Of a DNA stretch of 64,000 nt, positions 50,889 to 63,262 are shown piece after piece. This DNA is from Tenebrio molitor. Lineage: Eukaryota > Arthropoda > Insecta > Coleoptera > Tenebrionidae. Within the stretch, counting starts at the first letter, position 1; each line of letters starts with the position of its first letter. Where the stretch lies: contig NC_091048.1 of NCBI RefSeq assembly GCF_963966145.1, forward strand, positions 26,722,001 through 26,786,000. The letters are read 5' to 3'. The position numbers and the translations under genes are program-made. The notes beneath the pieces are model-generated. The model worked only from the letters and a program-made list of their open reading frames with translations, made no database searches and was not told where the DNA came from.

Positions 50889-50942
50889 AAGTTATTTCAC
50901 GGCACGGCGTGCACGCGTGCACGCCGTGTGGTAAAGTAAATA
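50889..50942. repeat. GC-rich palindrome with perfect 26-base core
   Basis: The core at 50903-50928 is a perfect palindrome built from CACGGCGTGCACG and its complement with no spacer; flanks TTATTTCAC and GTAAAGTAAATAA extend the symmetry imperfectly. The alternating CG/CA-rich core stands out in AT-rich DNA. Confidence 0.85.
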
Positions 50943-50960
50943 ATGAAAATAATTAAATGA

Positions 50961-51110
50961 AATAATGAGTAATTTCTATGTCCGAAGGCATAGCAACTCG
51001 TGAGAATGATTTTCTGTCATGAGACGAAGGCGAGTGCCATAATTCATCCGAGCAAGTAATAGTCATTATCCGGGAGTAGAATACTATTCTTTTTCTACGA
51101 CTATGAAGAG
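50961..51110. repeat. Palindrome 11 with AGTAGAATACTA tail
   Basis: Arms AATGAGTAATT and AGTAATAGTCATT pair with a degraded middle (50961-51069). They are followed by GGGAGTAGAATACTATTC and TTCTACGACTA, closely related to 6231-6264, so this tail is part of a shared element. Confidence 0.6.
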
Positions 51111-51345
51111 AAATTGATATTATTAGACAAACTGAAACTAACCTTTTACAATTATTGCTTTGCATACTTGATATCATTGCATTAAAATTTGTCATTGGAC
51201 TTTATAAACTAGTTGCTATGATATTTCCAGTGATTTTTGAAATTATTATTCAACAGGCGGGCCGTGGGTGATGAATCCTCTTATCTAATTAAAAACACTT
51301 TAATAATTACAGTATTACAATAGGAGTAGAAAAACATATTATTAT

Positions 51346-51405
51346 CGCACTTATGTAATTACACAAGTTCGGCCAGCGGCCTCGTTGTGCAAACTCCACA
51401 TGTTG
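51346..51405. repeat. Small palindrome 12
   Basis: TTATCGCA with CACAA pairs with TTGTG and GCGTAA around GGCCAGCGGCC; the left-arm words resemble palindrome 3 at 15.13 kb (TTATTATCGCAC). Confidence 0.5.
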
Positions 51406-51444
51406 CGTAAATATTAAACTTAAATTAAAAATATATTAAATATA

Positions 51445-51897
51445 CAGGGTGTCTTAAAATTATCGTATTCCGAGTTCGGGGCTTAGTAGGGGACATCCTG
51501 TTGATCAAGTAAAAATGTAAAAAAAAATTGCTGTCGCTTTGAAAAAAATATCAAAGTTGCCAATATTTGTTCAAAAGTATCCGATTAATATTCTAGCTAT
51601 GTTGTACTTCCCTTTTGAACAAAAATTGAAAAAATAAAACTTATTTTTTCGAGATAAAGCTGTTTTTTCAAGAAATGTCTTTTCATTTATATTTTAATAT
51701 TTTACATAATCATCCTCACCATATTTCAAAATGAATGTCAACCATTTATATTTTTTATTTGAAGAAAGTTTGAACCTTCAGACCTATATATCTTTGTAAA
51801 GACCCCCCCTATATTTTTTATTTTATTTTTTCGAGATTCCTGAGATTTTTCCCTACAAGACCCCCGACTTGGAATACGTTAATTTTGCGACACCCTG
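51445..51897. mobile_element. TATACAGGGTGT-ended nonautonomous element (453 bp)
   Basis: Terminal inverted repeats of about 38 bases (CAGGGTGTCTTAAAATTATC, then CGTATTCCGAGTTCGGGG) are flanked by TATA on both sides. Interior AT-rich, no coding capacity. TA target choice and CAGGGTGT ends are typical of mariner-like MITEs. Confidence 0.8.
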
Positions 51898-51901
51898 TAT
51901 A

Positions 51902-54050
51902 TTTTTATATTTTAAAAGAAATTACATTTTGAAAAAGTAATTACATATTACGAAATGATTTGCTTGTAAAATTCGTCTAGGTTTATATTTTGATTTAGTC
52001 AGTTAGTTTTCCCATTTTTCCACAAACAACGAATAATTTCAGGGATGCAGACAAAGTAATAATTTTATTCTCAAAGTTGTAAAATTCATAATAACTCCTC
52101 TACTGTAAAGTTCTTAAATAGGCTTCGTAATAATTAGTTCTCTGGTTTTAGCTCCGCGACAAGATTTCATTTTGTCTAATAAAACGTCAACGAGTCAAAG
52201 TGATCCTTATTTTATGATTGTCGATTAAATTTTAGATGACTCTAATGTGTTAGTTACTTATTGTTAATACATTACAGTATTTAATTCTAGTCATTAAATT
52301 AAGGTTTTACTTAAATGTTTTGTTAAAATTAGAAACCTTACAGTTGATTAAATTTTGACTTTGGCGGCCGCCTCCGCCACCTCCCACGTTCACAATTAAA
52401 AATTTCCCGTCCTGGGCAAGTCAAAATATTTCAGAAATTCAGGATCGAGGATTTATTAGGGTCGGCACCCTCGCCCCTCTTCAACCTGCTTTCTGTAAAA
52501 TTTCAGGAATACCTCGCCGGCCCGAATTAAAGAGTTGGACCAAGGGATTAAGCCGTTCCATATTTTAAGGAAACTCCTCGACGGCGGCGCGACGCATTAA
52601 AATGTAAATCCCGGGCGAGTTTTTCGGTATCGTTCCTAATTTATTAATTAGTTCGGTGGTAATTGCGAAGGTAAACAATACTACACGAGTTCTGCACGCC
52701 CCGGGCAGGCAAGTGTTCACGAAAATATAATGTTGTAAAGTGGCGAACATTTATAAGTCCCCTTAAATCCTTTGAAGTATTTCAGGAGGTTTTATCGCTT
52801 GCTTAAGAGTGTTGACTGGAGACCGGGCTTTTCGGCAAACTTCGTAAGTTTCGCTTGATTAAGTGAAAATTTCTTTTCGAAAAATTAAATACGCAAATTG
52901 CGCCGCCGACACTCGTTTAAAGCCGCCGCCGCCGCGCGAGAAAAATCGACAAAGCGTCCCCTGAAAGGAAAATAATTTAGAAAAAAAAAGCGACGATTCA
53001 TCACCGACTAAATTATAAATGTGGACGATTGCGAATTTCGGTAGTTTATTTTCGCATTCGGTGTGATTTATCGCCGGTGATTTCAAATTTAAAACAGTAA
53101 ACGCCAAATCTTATACATCAGGAAGGGAGCGTGGAGCGCTCCGGAGATTTATTATGAATTTAAAGGATCGTTGATCAAAATTTATGATAATACCTAATAT
53201 GATTTGTCGTTTCGAATCTATAACAGACTATGTTTGGCGTTTATTAATCTTTATCGCGAGCCAGGGTTAATAAATTATTTATCGCGTTTCGCACTTTCCG
53301 CCTCATTTGCCCTGTCGCTTTTCGTGATGTCTGCACGTCTTGCGTTGTTTTATTTTTTTATTTTTATCTCCGTTCTTTTTTTGATGGATTTTAATTACGG
53401 CATAATCGGGAAAACCAAATTTGAATTACTTAATAAAATTGAAAATAATAACAAGGTGTTGTTGTGTTCTATGTAAATTCGATGGCCAATTCCCGGTAAT
53501 TTTATTGTAACTCCTACACGCGTCAATCAAATCAATTTGTTTTTCTGTGTCTGTCCAAATTTTCCGACGTCGTGTAATCAGCATTTCCGATTTAACAAAA
53601 TACCGGACGATCTTTATTTATGTTCAATACAAAGAAAAGTCATTCGACAAACAACTAGTTATTTGCATTAACATGTAATTTTTGTAAATTTGGACTGGAG
53701 TGGATTAATTTACGCGCATATATTTTTATGCGAATTTTATCAACAAAATAAAATCAATGGTGATCAAAAGTGCTCGCTAATGAACATTTATAGTCTTTAT
53801 TTCGTTTAAAAACAAAAATATCTGTTTAATTCAATTCTAATTCGATTGGACTGAAATTGTTAAATATTCATTTGGAAGGTAGTTTCAATATCGATTTAAA
53901 CTAAATTGTATCCGAAATTATAATTTGCTGTAATTTGTTGCTTTTGTAGAAACACATTGCGTTATATGTGACCTAATTTAAATTATTGAAACCTTCTGAA
54001 TGAATTAATATCAATAATTTGTATTTACAAATCTAAATGTAGTGTTTTTA
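51902..54050. other. Intronic DNA, no exon seen; GC-balanced block 52.3-53.6 kb
   Basis: The balanced block has short ORFs on both strands without recognised domains (52565-52750, 52859-53107, 53204-53476). No repeats recognised. Confidence 0.4.
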
Positions 54051-54270
54051 AATATACAGAGTGTCCCTGAAAAGCACTGCAAAATTTTAACCACGAGCTA
54101 CTAGGCAGAACCCGGAAAAAATATTTAAAAAATCCTGTGTCAAAAAATAAAATGACATTTAATTTTTGAGGTACAATTTTTTTAATTGCTTTTAGTCTTC
54201 TACGTTGTCCCACAACCTTGTAGGTAAAATTTCGGCACATTTTAAAAATACATCCTTGTATATGATATTT
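54051..54270. mobile_element. One end of another TATACAGRGTGT-type element
   Basis: TATACAGAGTGTCCCTGAAA at about 54055 matches the common mariner-type MITE end. A partner end could not be placed confidently; a reversed TGTATA near 54256 or 54976 is possible. Confidence 0.4.
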
Positions 54271-54979
54271 TATAAAATGTACACCAATGCGGTTTCCTTG
54301 TTTTTTAAAAACAATATAAGGTTTGTCTAGTCTAATCTGAAAATCTAGGTTGCTATCCTAAAATCGCTAAATTTGGTCCAATTTTTCCGTTAAAAAGACA
54401 ATACAAAAATCTAGCAGGCCTAACAAAAGATAATCACACTTCATAAAGATGATCAACCAACAAAACAGTGTTCAACAATTAAACATTTAATTCTTTTAGT
54501 GATTTTTAGTGATTTTAAGATAGCACCCTAGATTTTCACATCCGACTATACAAATCCTGTACCGTTGGAAAGCTTGTCAAAAAAGCTTTCGACCAGTAGT
54601 GCAATAATAAATGCGGGGTGCCATTTGAAAAAAATGAGTTTTTGACGTTTTTAGTTTGTTATATTTAAAAAATCGCAGTAGGCATATGCGACTAAGCACG
54701 TTATTGAGTAAACACTTAACAGATGCGGCAAACATTCAGGAATTATTTTAATTTATGTGCAACTATTTGGAAGGTACGAATTTTCGAAGGGACCCCTGCA
54801 ATTCGGAATTCTGGTAAAAAAAGCGCCACTGATCAAAAACGATGGCAGATAAATAAAAACGAGCTGTGTAGATTTGATTCATAATTTGGCGTAGAATCCT
54901 AAAATGAAATCAAACTGGGTAGGTTCCATTTAAAAAAACATAACTTTAGTGTTTTTATAATATTGGAACAGTCTGTATA

Positions 54980-55395
54980 CAGGGTGTTTTTGAACTACGT
55001 GTGTTAATTTTAACCAGTGAAAGAACAATTTATGAAACTTTTCTCTATAACATTTTGTAAAATTCGTAAAAGTATTCCAAGATTTTTTGCCCCACAATCA
55101 ATTACCAAACGAGTCGTTTTGTGTGATTAACTAGTTTCTATTTTTTGTAACCATGAGAATCTAAATTTTGATTATTTATTTTTTTCTATAACAATGGAAC
55201 TTTTTAACAAAGCTCTGATTCTATCACAACAGAAAAAAATTTCGCCCTTACCCATAGGCGGGTATACACTTTGATGGTTAATTTATTCCAAATTTTAAAT
55301 CAATTTGTATTGCTTTTTCGTAAAAATGTTATAGAGAAAAGTTCCATGATTTGGCGCGTTCTTACACTGGTTAAAATTATTTCAGAAACACCCTG
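54980..55395. mobile_element. TATACAGGGTGT-ended nonautonomous element (416 bp)
   Basis: Ends CAGGGTGTTTTTGAA...TTAATTTTAACCAGTG and CACTGGTTAAAATTATTTCA then GAAACACCCTG form inverted repeats of about 36 bases; flanks are TATA/TATA. Interior repeats TTTTCTCTATAACATTTT (about 55040) against AATGTTATAGAGAAAA (about 55326). No coding capacity. Confidence 0.8.
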
Positions 55396-58300
55396 TATAT
55401 ACCGCAATATGTTTCGAATATGCTGTAAAAGCGTAGCTTTAATCTAGAAAAAAAAATATCTTTAACAACAAACAAGTTATGGAGCTTTTTCGCAACTCTA
55501 GGACACCTGTATGTACCTGTAGATCTTTGGTAATTTTTTCTTGTCTTCTTGGAAAAACACGTGTTGAAAATTCAAAGATCAATTTTTTTATTCATGCTTC
55601 CATCAGTTCAATGTATAAAAAAATTTCAGACCTTATTTCTTTGAAGCAAGAATAAAATCTGACATAAATTCTGAAGTATGTGGAAGACGCTAAAAACGTT
55701 TCTTATGGAGTTTTCCTTTAGAACATTCTGGTTTTAAATTTTATACTACATGTATGTATGTATATGAGTTAAATTTAAAATCGATAGCGCTTTTCTTTGA
55801 CTTGATATTTCATCGTTATGTCAAACTTTCGACAAAATCAAATTTATCTCCTGCTGTAGTTGTTGCACTTACCTTATAGCATCAATTTTAGTTCCATAGT
55901 TCAGTGAATCGAATAATTTTCTGATTCAAAAATGTTTCTGGAAAAGTATGTTTCTTAAAAATTTCCAGAGTTTCAACACTGGACACGATAACGTCTTTTG
56001 TCACGGTTTCTCTTTTTGCGGTCTCATTGCATTTGGCTCGAATTGAACACAAGGGGGACATGAAATTTAGTAAGAAAACAAGCTTTATTAGAGATTGTTA
56101 CAATTCTTATTATTTTCTGTTTCAATTGTGATCATTTATCAGACAAGACTGTCAAAATTTATCACTGGTGTTCCAGATGCCAACTGTGAGAGTAATTATT
56201 TGTTGAAGGAGCAAGATATTTCGCGGCTCCGCATACTTTCGTGTTTATCCGAAACACTTAATTTTTTGAGTCGTTTGATCCCCCACAAAGAAAAAACCTT
56301 AGAACGTCTGGAAACAGAAATCCCACAATGCAACTGTCGAAGTTGTTTACGGTCCGTTAGCTTTCATTTAATATTAAATAGCGCAAGATAAATCGCATTT
56401 TTTTCTTGAACGGCATACACGGAATTGGAATACGTCCAAAAATGCGAATAGTCTCCGATATCTCTTATTCCCCCCAAGAGAAAAAATGGGGGAACCCCAT
56501 TTTGTTTATTGATCACACGCGCGGTTTGGATTTGTTATGGGGCTCAATCCTCTCCGAGATATTTAATAATACGCCCATTTCGCCGATTCTTTCCCAAACA
56601 CTGCTCCCACAGTAATGAAGTTATGTAATATTGATGTGGCTGCGCCTTGACGTTCTGTCCTATTTACATAAACTCGACTTGCTCCCAGTTATGCTGGATA
56701 AGTTCATAACAAACCGTGTGTGTTCCAGAGAGGGCGCCTGTTTGTTAACTTTTAGTTAGGGTCGTTACAATGTACGAAAACGACGACGCTTCCCAGGGAC
56801 GTTCGCCGCCAACCACCTTCGACACCGCTTCTCGTAATATCCTTTTTTTGGATACGTTAACGTGCAGAATGTCACTCCTCGGTTTCATATCCGTTGCCGA
56901 TCTAACCGACGTTTTTGCTCATTTCGTGCATCTTAACGCTTATTTGGCACTTTCGATGCTGCAAGCGAGCCGATCGAAATCTATATTCCGGCTGAAAGAG
57001 ATTCCGGAACGGTTTTGTTAATTCTGCTCTTGAACGTTGCTGTTTTCCGAACAGAAAAAGTACTTTTCGGTCATTGTTACCGCGAGTCGAGGGGAATGTG
57101 CAGGTTTTCACCGACGAATCAATTGCATTTTATTAAAAAATAAATTTCAATTGGCTTTCACCCGATTATTGATTTCTTTATCGGGCTACGGAGATGGAGG
57201 AACGCACAATAGTTTGCTCCTGCGAAAGCGTTTTGTGAATAAACAACGTTTCCATATTTTCAAATGGGAGAAAAACGACGGTAATAGGAAACTTCAACCG
57301 CAAAAATTGCTCTCTGATTAAAATTTTTAATTAATTGCTCGGTTGTTGTACCTGCTTGAAAAATAGGCAACGGGCATAATTTCTTGCCAAAACTGGAACC
57401 AGTTCGTGCATCAAATGGAGATAAACATTTATTTAATTTTGCGAGAGCCAGATGTTTCACGCTGCGAACAGAGAAATCGTTTTTTTTTTCCTATTTTACT
57501 TACTCGTAGTTGTTTACCGGAGCTGATTTAAAGTTCGTTGCTTGAGCGTTATGGATTTTAGTTTGGTACTTCCGTAATCGAATTAGCAATTATGGAAATG
57601 ATTATTAGAGCACAAAAGCCGATGAAGCGAAGGAGTGGAGGTCCCGCGGAACCACAAAAATGGCGAGGTGAGCGCCTCACCGTCCAGTAACTAATTGCCG
57701 TTTCATACCCAGCCGTTATTTACATAAAAGAGGCGGATTGTGATTAATCCCCAAGTAATGCAATGCACAGTCGTTACAGCCGTACACCCCATATTTAAAA
57801 ATACAAAGCCCCGGGACTACTTTACATAAACTGCATTAATTCCCTTTCGTTTTTACAGCGCACTCGACATGCGCTAAATATAATTCAGACAAGCCCGACA
57901 CTTTTATCGCGTCAGAATCAGCCGATGCAAATTAGGAACGGTCATAAATCTAGAAATTAATTAGAATCAATCTTCGTGATTTATCCTGAAAATAAAATTT
58001 GTGACGTCCTTTGACGTGTGAAATATTTTATGTTGGATGCAGTTTACGCACCGGCACGACGGCGGGTTATGTTAATTTTAATTGCAGTGGAACGAGGCAC
58101 TCGGAAAGTTTTGTTCTTCACCGCACATTACAATTAAGGAAACGCGAAATATATTTAATTTTGTTGGGGCAGAGTGTTAAATGAAGTTCCGGGCAAACAT
58201 AATAATAACAATATTCAAGTTTCAGAGTAAACATGCTCAGTTCGGAGTTTAATAAGTTTTCTGAGAGAGACGCGGTTAGTTGGAAGAATAAATTTTAATG

Positions 58301-58718
58301 CCGATACATATTTGCATTCGCTCGGCGAGAGGCTCAGAATCCGAACAAAGATGCAGTAAATATTGCTGCTGAAAATACACATCGATACGTAAACGATCCG
58401 TTGTGAACTTATTATGTACTTGCCAATTATTTATGTGTGTACTTAGTGCTGTGAAGTTCGGGAAGTTTAAATGAGTAATACTTTTCGACAAAAAACTTTT
58501 CAAGTCAACTTTCATCGTTGAAAATGAAACACATTTTTGAATTACAAAATTACACGCTCCGGTGCGGAATACTTGAAGAAACACAAGGTCATGTTTACGT
58601 AAATACGGTCATTAAATATACTGACATTGATTAATGTGGCGTTGAAAGAATGTGTATAGTAGGTTCCATATTTGCAAGTACTGAAAAATTGAGTAAAATA
58701 TAATTTCGTAGATTATAA
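55396..58718. other. Intronic DNA, no exon seen; GC-balanced block 56.0-58.2 kb
   Basis: AT-rich to about 56 kb, then balanced sequence with ORFs at 56095-56391, 56406-56615 and 56770-57321; none has a recognised domain. No receptor TM motif was found. Confidence 0.4.
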
Positions 58719-58720
58719 TA

Positions 58721-58822
58721 CCGGGTTTTCGTAAATGATTCGTGCCACAAGAAAGTTGTGTCTCCATTTAAGTACATGGAGTCACAGCACACCTATTGCA
58801 TGAATCATTTATGAAAACCCTC
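58721..58822. mobile_element. MITE family A-like, copy 5 (102 bp)
   Basis: Starts CCGGGTTTTCGTAAATGATT and ends AATCATTTATGAAAACCCTC, flanked by TA (58719-58720, 58823-58824). The ends match family A in length, spacing and most bases; the interior is unrelated. Confidence 0.7.
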
Positions 58823-59123
58823 TATAAAAGATGTACAGAACTATAAGATTTCATTTAAAAACGAGAGCTGCTGTATTATTATAAAGGTCTACAATTTAAA
58901 AGATTGTAATTAACTAATTACTACTGCCTACTGTTGAAATCTAGCTGTTTTTAAAAGAACATAAAGAATTAATTGAAAAGACCATTTTTGTATATCGTAA
59001 TGAAAGTGACACTTAGTGAAACTAGTACTTTTTTGCATCATTTTATTCCATCTCTATTTTTTTTTGTAATTTTTCATAAATCCTTTTAGACCAAATTTCT
59101 CAACTTATATCGATATGCAAAAA

Positions 59124-59261
59124 AATAGTGTGTACAACGCGTTATGAAAGTCTCTTTTTTCACTTATTTGCTTGATTAGCTCGGGCTACGCCCTCATTAA
59201 TCAATCTGCAAATTCGTGAAAAAAAGTATGACTTTCATAACTAGTTGTACAAATAACTATT
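59124..59261. repeat. CTCG-type palindrome 13
   Basis: Arms AATAGTGTGTACAAC, GTTATGAAAGT and TTTCAC pair with GTGAAA, ACTTTCATAAC and GTTGTACAAATAACTATT. The expected mirrored tetramers are decayed (CGCG opposite CTAG; CTTA opposite TTCG; CTCG near the centre opposite CTCA). Centre GCTCGGGCTACGCCC. Confidence 0.8.
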
Positions 59262-59289
59262 GAAATTATTCAAACATTTTGATGCATCA

Positions 59290-59880
59290 ATCAAATCGTG
59301 GCAAATTGATTGCAAAAAATTGTTCAATTCTCTCTATCTCTCTAGTATTGCATATATCGGATGTTCATTTAAATTTATCCTCGAACTTGGCGTTGAATAG
59401 TCGATTGTGAACGCACCACGGATTATAGTAGTAGAAGTGCTAGATCAAATCTAAAAACCGCGTTTTATAAATTTAATTATGACAAATCGAGTGCAAGCGA
59501 CTCGCATGATTCTAACTCTTGTATCGGGTGTTCATTTAAAAGTTGGCGTTGAAGAGTTGATTGTGAACGCACTACGGATTACGAATCACGGATCAGCTGT
59601 TTAAATCTTACCGTTGTTTGTGTTTTTTACACTGGTGGTGCGTTCACAATCGGCTCTTCAACGTCAACTTTGACCAGAAATTTAAATGAACACCCGATAC
59701 TAGTTCTGCGAAAATTGATTTTGCAAAACGTTGAATGCGTTGGAATAATGTTTATTAAAAAGTGACAATTTCTGTGTCGCTCCATCAACTAGGTGATTTT
59801 TAATACATATAACATTTTTATAACCGTGTTTTATAGATTTAAATGTGATGAAACAACGGTTCTAGGTAATAAACTAAACA
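59290..59880. repeat. Relatives of the 13.3-14.4 kb tandem repeat
   Basis: 59440-59515 (AAATCTAAAAACCGCGTTTT, then TAAATTTAATTATGACAAATCG) and 59810-59880 (TAACCGTGTTTTATAGATTT) match the landmark order of the array units. A solo end of the 59521 element lies at about 59352-59432. Confidence 0.55.
59521..59700. mobile_element. 180-bp inverted-repeat element
   Basis: Starts GTATCGGGTGTTCATTTAAA and ends TTTAAATGAACACCCGATAC; the repeats continue through GTTGGCGTTGAAGAG, GATTGTGAACGCAC. A decayed half-copy is at 59352-59432 (ATATCGGATGTTCATTTAAA, TTGGCGTTGAATAG). Inserted among tandem-repeat-like sequence. Confidence 0.8.
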
Positions 59881-60185
59881 ATATTAACTTTTTAATTAAA
59901 AATAACACAGCATATAAACACCATTGTGCTCTTTGATATCAAGGCAAATTAAAATGATGATATATTGTTTTATTGTTTTCAACTGTCATAAATTTTCATT
60001 TTTCTCCTTTGTAAACTGCCTCTTAACTGCCCTAAAGCAAAATGAGCAGATAACGAACCGTTGCCCTAGACAACACATTCAACGTCACATTTCTGACAGG
60101 TCTTGAAAAATTTGTCAAAACTGTCAAAAGCAAATGCGAAACCATAGATTTGGAAGGTTCAAGGACGTCGTTTCAAACAATAAAA

Positions 60186-60326
60186 TTTTGTATGCAACTC
60201 GTTTCTAGGTAAATTGGGCTTTCCTAATTGCCTTCGAGGCCTTAAAACCCTCGCTACGCTCGTGTTTTAATCTCGGCAATTAGAAAAGCCCAATTTACAC
60301 AGAAACTCGTTGCATAAATAACTATT
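60186..60326. repeat. CTCG-type palindrome 14
   Basis: Arms TATGCAAC, GTTTCT, GTAAATTGGGCTTT, TAATTGCC pair with their complements. CTCG is in the same direction at 60198-60201 with 60306-60309, and at 60250-60253 with 60259-60262 around a short CTACG centre. The right end is AAATAACTATT. Confidence 0.9.
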
Positions 60327-60369
60327 ATCTAAAGTGGCAACACTTTAAGCTTTTACCCAGAATAATGTA

Positions 60370-60621
60370 CTATCGGTGGACATAAAAAACTGGGACAAAC
60401 ATCAAATTTGTATAAAGTCAAAATTCAAAAATATACATTGTGTAAATTTGGCTTTTTACAAATAAGGTTATGAAAATTATGACATACTAATAACATATTG
60501 TCAAAAACATCAAGTTAAAGTTCAGTTCTTTAACGACAATTTTAATTTTGAGTGACAATTCAAAAGTCTGAGACACAATGAGCAAATTTTGGCTGTCCCA
60601 GCTTTTAATGTCCACCGATAG
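60370..60621. mobile_element. TA-flanked MITE, family C (252 bp)
   Basis: CTATCGGTGGACATAAAAAA with CTGGGACA at the left matches TGTCCCAG, TTTTAATGTCCACCGATAG at the right; TA on both sides (60368-60369, 60622-60623). Tc1/mariner-type by target site. No coding capacity. Confidence 0.82.
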
Positions 60622-60797
60622 TACATATGAGGAATGACATTTGCAATACAATAAAAAAATATCAATTTTTTTTATTCATTAAGGATTACAAATTAAATAT
60701 TAAAATACTCCAACGGATTTTTTTCTGCTCCTGAAAATCATTTTTTTTCATATTACTTACCGTTTATAGTAGTCATTCGTTAAATTTATACTAAATT

Positions 60798-60931
60798 GAA
60801 ATATCCCAAATGCATTGATTATTTCCGGAAATTTTTTCGAATGCATTTTCAAACCGTATTAGTTATGGAACACGAGAAATGGATGAGAATAAAATTTCCG
60901 GATATTAATCAATGCACGAGGGCATATTCGG
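60798..60931. repeat. CTCG-type palindrome 15, partly decayed
   Basis: TGCATTGATTA and TTCCGGAAATTTT pair with AAAATTTCCGGA and TAATCAATGCA. Mismatches again cluster at CGA or GAG words (TTCGAATG opposite GGATGAGAA; CACGAGGG opposite CCCAAA). Confidence 0.7.
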
Positions 60932-63262
60932 TAAGAAAATCGCAACGACACGGACATTATACTTCTTAAATTATAAATTTCTGAAAAAAAAAATCAAGTT
61001 GTATAACAGAATTATCCTTGACAACGAAAAAAAAAATTAGATTTTTCATAAATAAATGAGTTTGATTGGCTGAAAAAATTTCCACTTATTAATTTCATGT
61101 TGGGATAGCTAGGTGCAAAACATTTCCAGGAAATCTCTATATTGTTCTAGAAATGACACCGAATTCTGTGTTTCTATTGGCTATTGTTAAGTGTCGTGCG
61201 ATTTTCTAATAAAAATAATAAATAAATAAAAAATGGTGGATGCGCCGGGTCAAATAATAAAATTACATAATAATATGTAGAATAATAAAATATTTTTAGT
61301 GGGAAATTGAACAATGTAAAGTGTCTGGTAAATTATCCAATCCCACACGATCTTGAGAGGCTTTCTGGCAAATTTGTCTCCTTGAAGAACGTTCTTCGCA
61401 GATACTTCAATATTACAATAGGATGCACACGATCAATAATGTCTCTCATTAAATTTTCAGACCCTTTTCCAAAACCCCAACAGCCGATTTTTTCCAAAGT
61501 CTCATCATCTCACCGCCCTACTTCACATTTCAGGAAGAAAATAACACTTTATCTAGCAGAAAACGCCTCAAGAACTTTCATTTTACAATGAATTGTAGAT
61601 TTTCTCCGTAAATTAATTATGCTTGAAATGTATGGAAAATTTCCATTTAAGAAGGGAGCGCACCGACCCAGTCCATTAAATCTATTTTCAGTTTATCGTA
61701 GATGGCGGTGATAATTTTTTTTAGTAAAATACCGTCAGAGCTCATCGCCTTACAAAAAACTTCATTAACTGCGTAATTACAGCGCAGCCACTCGAAAGTC
61801 TTGAGCCCCTAAAATCAGCAGAGGGATGACGTTTAGCGGTAAATTTAATTAGATCGTGATTAGGGTGATACTTGACGAACGAAGATGTATGATGTACACG
61901 TTCCCGTCCTAATGTGTGCCTTTGTTATTCGACTGATGATGAGAGCTCCGGTTTTCAGGACGTAACACCATCACATGTGCGTGACAGTGACAGGGTGTAT
62001 TAGCATGCAAGGAAACGGTTTCCATTGATAAACACTGTGTACAGAAAATGTAGGGGAAAAACGGGGTCCGGTCTTTCAGTCCCGCCACTGTACATGTCAG
62101 TCGATTTCGTAAAAAAGCGTTCATTCATAATGACCCGGAACAAAACAGTTGAAATAACGCGGACGCATCAAGTGACGAGAGTTTAGAATTTTGCCGTTAT
62201 TGTGCAACCGCCATACAATGCAAAATGTCGATTACACACGTCCATAATTCGCACCAGTTATTTCATATTTTGATCGGATCGCAGTTCGTTAGACCAAGTG
62301 ACATGTTCGCATTAAAATGCATATTCGAACCGGAAGTGGTGGAGGTTACGTCGCCGGCGGCAACTCGAATCTGGCGTCACCTCAGCCACGACGGACTTGA
62401 TGAAATTCCGGTGTTTTCTCATGGAACGGGATTAATCCGCGAAATGTTTTCATTCTTATGCCACGAAGATCGGCGGTTCGTTGAAGAGGCGGCCCTTGGA
62501 CAAACAAAACAAGAAAGGATAAATAAAAATATTTGCGGCTGCGAAATATAAACTCCCACGTTTTATCTATATAAATGCAGGGCGTTCGGCGGTCGTGTGG
62601 ACAGAACGAGTGGATTCTCTAACGCTGGTTTCGTTTAATATATGCGGGGACACGGTCACTGCATCCACTTTGGACGACGAGAAAGAACAAAGGGATTCGC
62701 TCTGGTTAGCATAATCACATTACAGCAGACCATCACTGGTGTGTGTCGAAAAACTGGGGGCCCGTTCGCGAACGGGAGGCAGCAGCAGAGAGATCGGCTG
62801 GACGTTCTGAACGAAATTGCGGCCAACACAATTAAACTTATCTGGACATGTGTGCGTCGGAGATCATCAAATGCAGTTATTACGGCGGGGGCGGCGCACC
62901 AATTGGCATTTCGAGATCGCCCGAACTAAAAGCAGCATAAATTGCAAAAGCGGAAGAACTCGGGGGGTTGTTTCACTGAACATAATATGCTACCGGCGGA
63001 GAGTTGACTGGCCACGAACGTAATCTAATTTAATCTCTTTGGATTTTTTCACTCGTGCATGTAACAATAAAACAAATTTATTTTATGTCTAACAAGCTTT
63101 CACCCAATTAAGCGAAATGTCCCGAGAATGCAAACGACCTAATATTTGTAAAAGGATAGGTGTGCATTTAGACGTATTGGCATCATGATGAATTATGATA
63201 GATATGACAGATTCTAAAAATAGCGTTGCCTTGATTATACATATGTAGAAGGTATAGGTGAT
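60932..63262. other. Intronic DNA, no exon proven; GC-balanced block 61.6-63.05 kb
   Basis: Near 61231 AAAATGGTGGATGCGCCGG matches a unit start of the 13.3 kb array. The balanced block carries a 108-codon ORF at 62225-62551 and overlapping ones at 62642-63023 (+) with no recognised domain. A real exon here cannot be ruled out. Confidence 0.35.

Noticed and set aside
62225..62551. 108-codon + strand ORF in a balanced block
   Set aside because: No recognised domain, no clear splice sites, and similar open frames occur in every GC-balanced block; not enough to call a gene.
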